From Patescibacteria group bacterium (GTDB lineage: Bacteria; Patescibacteriota; Minisyncoccia; Minisyncoccales; GWA2-46-15), in contig JAHIOR010000025.1 of the NCBI GenBank assembly GCA_018895125.1, positions 1 through 6,211 on the forward strand: 6,211 nt of DNA, written 5' to 3'. Positions 4,538 to 6,211 of this stretch are shown one piece after another; position 1 is the stretch's first letter; each line of letters begins with the position of its first letter. The notes under the pieces are model-generated. The model ran no database searches. It saw only the letters and a list, made by a program, of their open reading frames with translations, and was not told the DNA's origin. The position numbers were made by a program, and so were the translations under genes.

Positions 4538-6112
4538 ATGTTAGTTAAAGTTGCGTCGGCCGCCAATTTGGGGCTGGAAACAATTAAGGTGGACGTTGAA
4601 GTGCATTTAGCTAACCGAGGTTTGCCTGGTTTTGAAATAGTTGGGCTGCCCGATAAGGCGGTGGACGAGAGCAAAGAAAGAGTGAGGGCGGCTATTTTGA
4701 GCTCGGGCATTGAGTTTCCGGCAAAGAAAATCATTGTTAATTTGGCTCCGGCCGATATTCCTAAAGAAGGTTCTTTTTACGATTTGCCGATTGCTTTGGG
4801 AATATTAAAAAGTGTTTTGCCTTTTTCTTTGCCGGAAAAATCTTTATTTTTCGGCGAACTATCTTTGGATGGCTCTTTGCGGCATACCCGGGGAGCGTTT
4901 TTGCTGGCGCTTTTCGCCCAAGAGGCGGGTTTTGAAAATTTATTTGTTCCCAAGGATTCAGCCAACGAGGCCAGCGTTATTAAGGGGATTAAAGTTTACC
5001 CGGTGGAAAATCTTTTTGAACTGACAAACCATTTTCTGGGCCGGAAATTGATTACGCCCGCAATTTTCAAAAAGAGCGAAATTGACGAGAGGCTGCCTGC
5101 TCCGGCCGAATTTGACATGAAGGAAATTTTGGGCCAGGAACAGGCCAAACGGGCCATGGAGATCGCGGCTTCAGGCAGTCATAATATTATTATGATTGGT
5201 AGTCCTGGTTCGGGAAAAACCATGCTGGCCAGGGCTTTGCCCGGAATTTTACCTCCTTTGAGCGAGGAAGAATCTTTAGAAGTGACAAAGCTGTATTCGG
5301 CGACCGGCAATATTCCGCCTGGAGGTTCTTTAGTGACCAATCGCCAATTCAGGGCGCCTCATCATACTGCTTCGCAAGTTGGGCTTATAGGCGGCGGAAC
5401 CAGACCCCAGCCAGGAGAAATCAGCCTGGCGCACCGAGGAGTTCTTTTTTTGGACGAGTTTAATGAGTTTCCCAGGTCAGTGATGGAGGCTTTGCGCCAG
5501 CCTTTGGAAGACGGTCATCTGACCATATCACGGAGCAGGGAAAGAGTGGAATACCCGGCTGATTTTATGCTGGTAGCTTCAGCCAATCCCTGTCCTTGCG
5601 GTTATTTAAATCATCCAAAGAAAAACTGCGTTTGTTCTCCCCGGCAAATCAGAAAATATCAGAAAAGGATTTCCGGGCCAATCTTAGACCGAATTGACTT
5701 GCACGTGGTGATCCAGCCGGTTGATGTTGAGGAATTTTCGGAAAACCAAAAAGCCTCGGAATTTTTGGAATCATCTGAAAAAATCAGAAAGAGAGTGGCA
5801 TTGGCCCGTGAAATCCAGCTCAAACGCTTTAAGAAAGAAAACATTTATAGCGGGCAGGATGCCCGATATATCAACTGCTATACGAATGCCCAAATGAAAA
5901 ATAGTCACATTAAAAAATATTGCCAGCTGACAAAAGAAGTGGAACAGCTTTTAAAGCAGGCTGGCCTGAAATTCCAGCTGTCAGCTCGGTCTTACATGAA
6001 AATGATAAAAGTCGCCAGAACCATTGCTGATTTGGATGGAGCTGGAGATATTGGTATTATTCATATGGCCGAGGCTTTGCAGTATCGGCCAAAAATTTAC
6101 GAAGATGTCTAA
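4538..6112 (+). CDS. comM: ComM/YifB family AAA+ ATPase (Mg-chelatase-like)
   Basis: ComM is a hexameric AAA+ helicase that drives branch migration when transformed DNA is recombined into the chromosome. The 524 residues match the usual length of about 500. The N-terminal Lon-protease-like ChlI domain includes GLPGFEIVGLPDKAVDESKERV (28-49) and NLAPADIPKEGSFYDLPIALG. The AAA+ core has Walker A GSPGSGKT (221-228), the FRAPHHTAS segment (271-279), Walker B VLFLDE (302-307), sensor-1 ASAN (347-350) and the paired cysteine motif CPC...CVC (352, 354, 364, 366) typical of this family. SGPILDRIDLHV follows. The C-terminal domain carries LSARSYMKMIKVARTIADLDG (481-501). All key residues are present. 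ATG 4538 is preceded by AGGA at 4531-4534, a close but plausible ribosome-binding site. It overlaps yraN by 8 bases, implying translational coupling. The 479-base gap from dprA is entirely explained by the inserted S23 element. Confidence 0.96.
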   Translation: MLVKVASAANLGLETIKVDVEVHLANRGLPGFEIVGLPDKAVDESKERVRAAILSSGIEFPAKKIIVNLAPADIPKEGSFYDLPIALGILKSVLPFSLPEKSLFFGELSLDGSLRHTRGAFLLALFAQEAGFENLFVPKDSANEASVIKGIKVYPVENLFELTNHFLGRKLITPAIFKKSEIDERLPAPAEFDMKEILGQEQAKRAMEIAASGSHNIIMIGSPGSGKTMLARALPGILPPLSEEESLEVTKLYSATGNIPPGGSLVTNRQFRAPHHTASQVGLIGGGTRPQPGEISLAHRGVLFLDEFNEFPRSVMEALRQPLEDGHLTISRSRERVEYPADFMLVASANPCPCGYLNHPKKNCVCSPRQIRKYQKRISGPILDRIDLHVVIQPVDVEEFSENQKASEFLESSEKIRKRVALAREIQLKRFKKENIYSGQDARYINCYTNAQMKNSHIKKYCQLTKEVEQLLKQAGLKFQLSARSYMKMIKVARTIADLDGAGDIGIIHMAEALQYRPKIYEDV

Positions 6113-6211
6113 CCTAGAGACGGGGAAGAGGGGTGAAAAGATTGCCAAAGAATATTTGCAGAAAAAAGGATATAAGATAATTGAGCAAAATTACAAGACA
6201 AAATACGCGGA
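6105..6211 (+). CDS. yraN: YraN family (UPF0102) predicted nuclease, 3' partial
   Basis: Thirty-five codons are visible before the right edge. TGKRGEKIAKEYLQKKGYKIIEQNYKTKY fits the YraN/UPF0102 N-terminal signature (GRxGE..A..yL...GY.il..NyR). The family has a PD-(D/E)XK-like fold, but the GEIDLI and catalytic Lys region lies outside the window. The ATG at 6105 overlaps the comM stop (6110-6112) in another frame, so translation is probably coupled. In actinobacteria YraN, ComM and DprA genes are also neighbours, for example Rv2898c-Rv2897c-Rv2896c of Mycobacterium tuberculosis, which supports the assignment. Confidence 0.88.
   Translation, partial: MSNLETGKRGEKIAKEYLQKKGYKIIEQNYKTKYA

Overview
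The window reads as one dense stretch of bacterial coding sequence, with every supported gene on the + strand and only short gaps. The genetic code is standard: TGA closes at least three genes and TGG encodes Trp. Ribosome-binding sites are mostly weak. The gene content (ComF, DprA, ComM and YraN), compact layout, S23-type four-helix-bundle proteins and scattered palindromes would suit a Candidate Phyla Radiation (Patescibacteria) genome. That assignment is an inference, because there is no rRNA or other phylogenetic marker here.

Left part (1-2442). A gene cut by the left edge joins a transposase-style zinc ribbon and helix-turn-helix to a RecB/Cas4-type PD-(D/E)XK nuclease domain. Twelve bases later comes a small Cas4-like PD-(D/E)XK nuclease with a 2+2 cysteine pattern that could hold an Fe-S cluster or zinc. 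A divergent four-helix-bundle protein of the S23/Avd type follows. These three genes are the least explained part of the window and the best candidate for an undescribed DNA-processing cassette.

Right part (2481-6211). comF, dprA, comM and yraN form a DNA-uptake and recombination operon. ComF is linked to transformation, DprA loads RecA on incoming ssDNA, ComM is a branch-migration helicase, and YraN is a predicted PD-(D/E)XK nuclease. yraN overlaps the end of comM by 8 bases and runs off the right edge. With the left-hand genes, three PD-(D/E)XK-type proteins lie in about 6 kb.

Repeats. A 472-bp element (4054-4525) sits between dprA and comM. It has 50-bp imperfect terminal inverted repeats and one S23-type gene whose start and stop codons lie inside those repeats, resembling a 23S rRNA intervening sequence placed in an mRNA operon. 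Three further palindrome families cluster around dprA: a 26-bp hairpin present between genes and again in frame inside dprA, a GC-rich double hairpin also in frame inside dprA, and a doubled 16-bp palindrome touching the dprA start codon. Both in-gene copies fall in likely interdomain linkers, as Rickettsia palindromic elements do.
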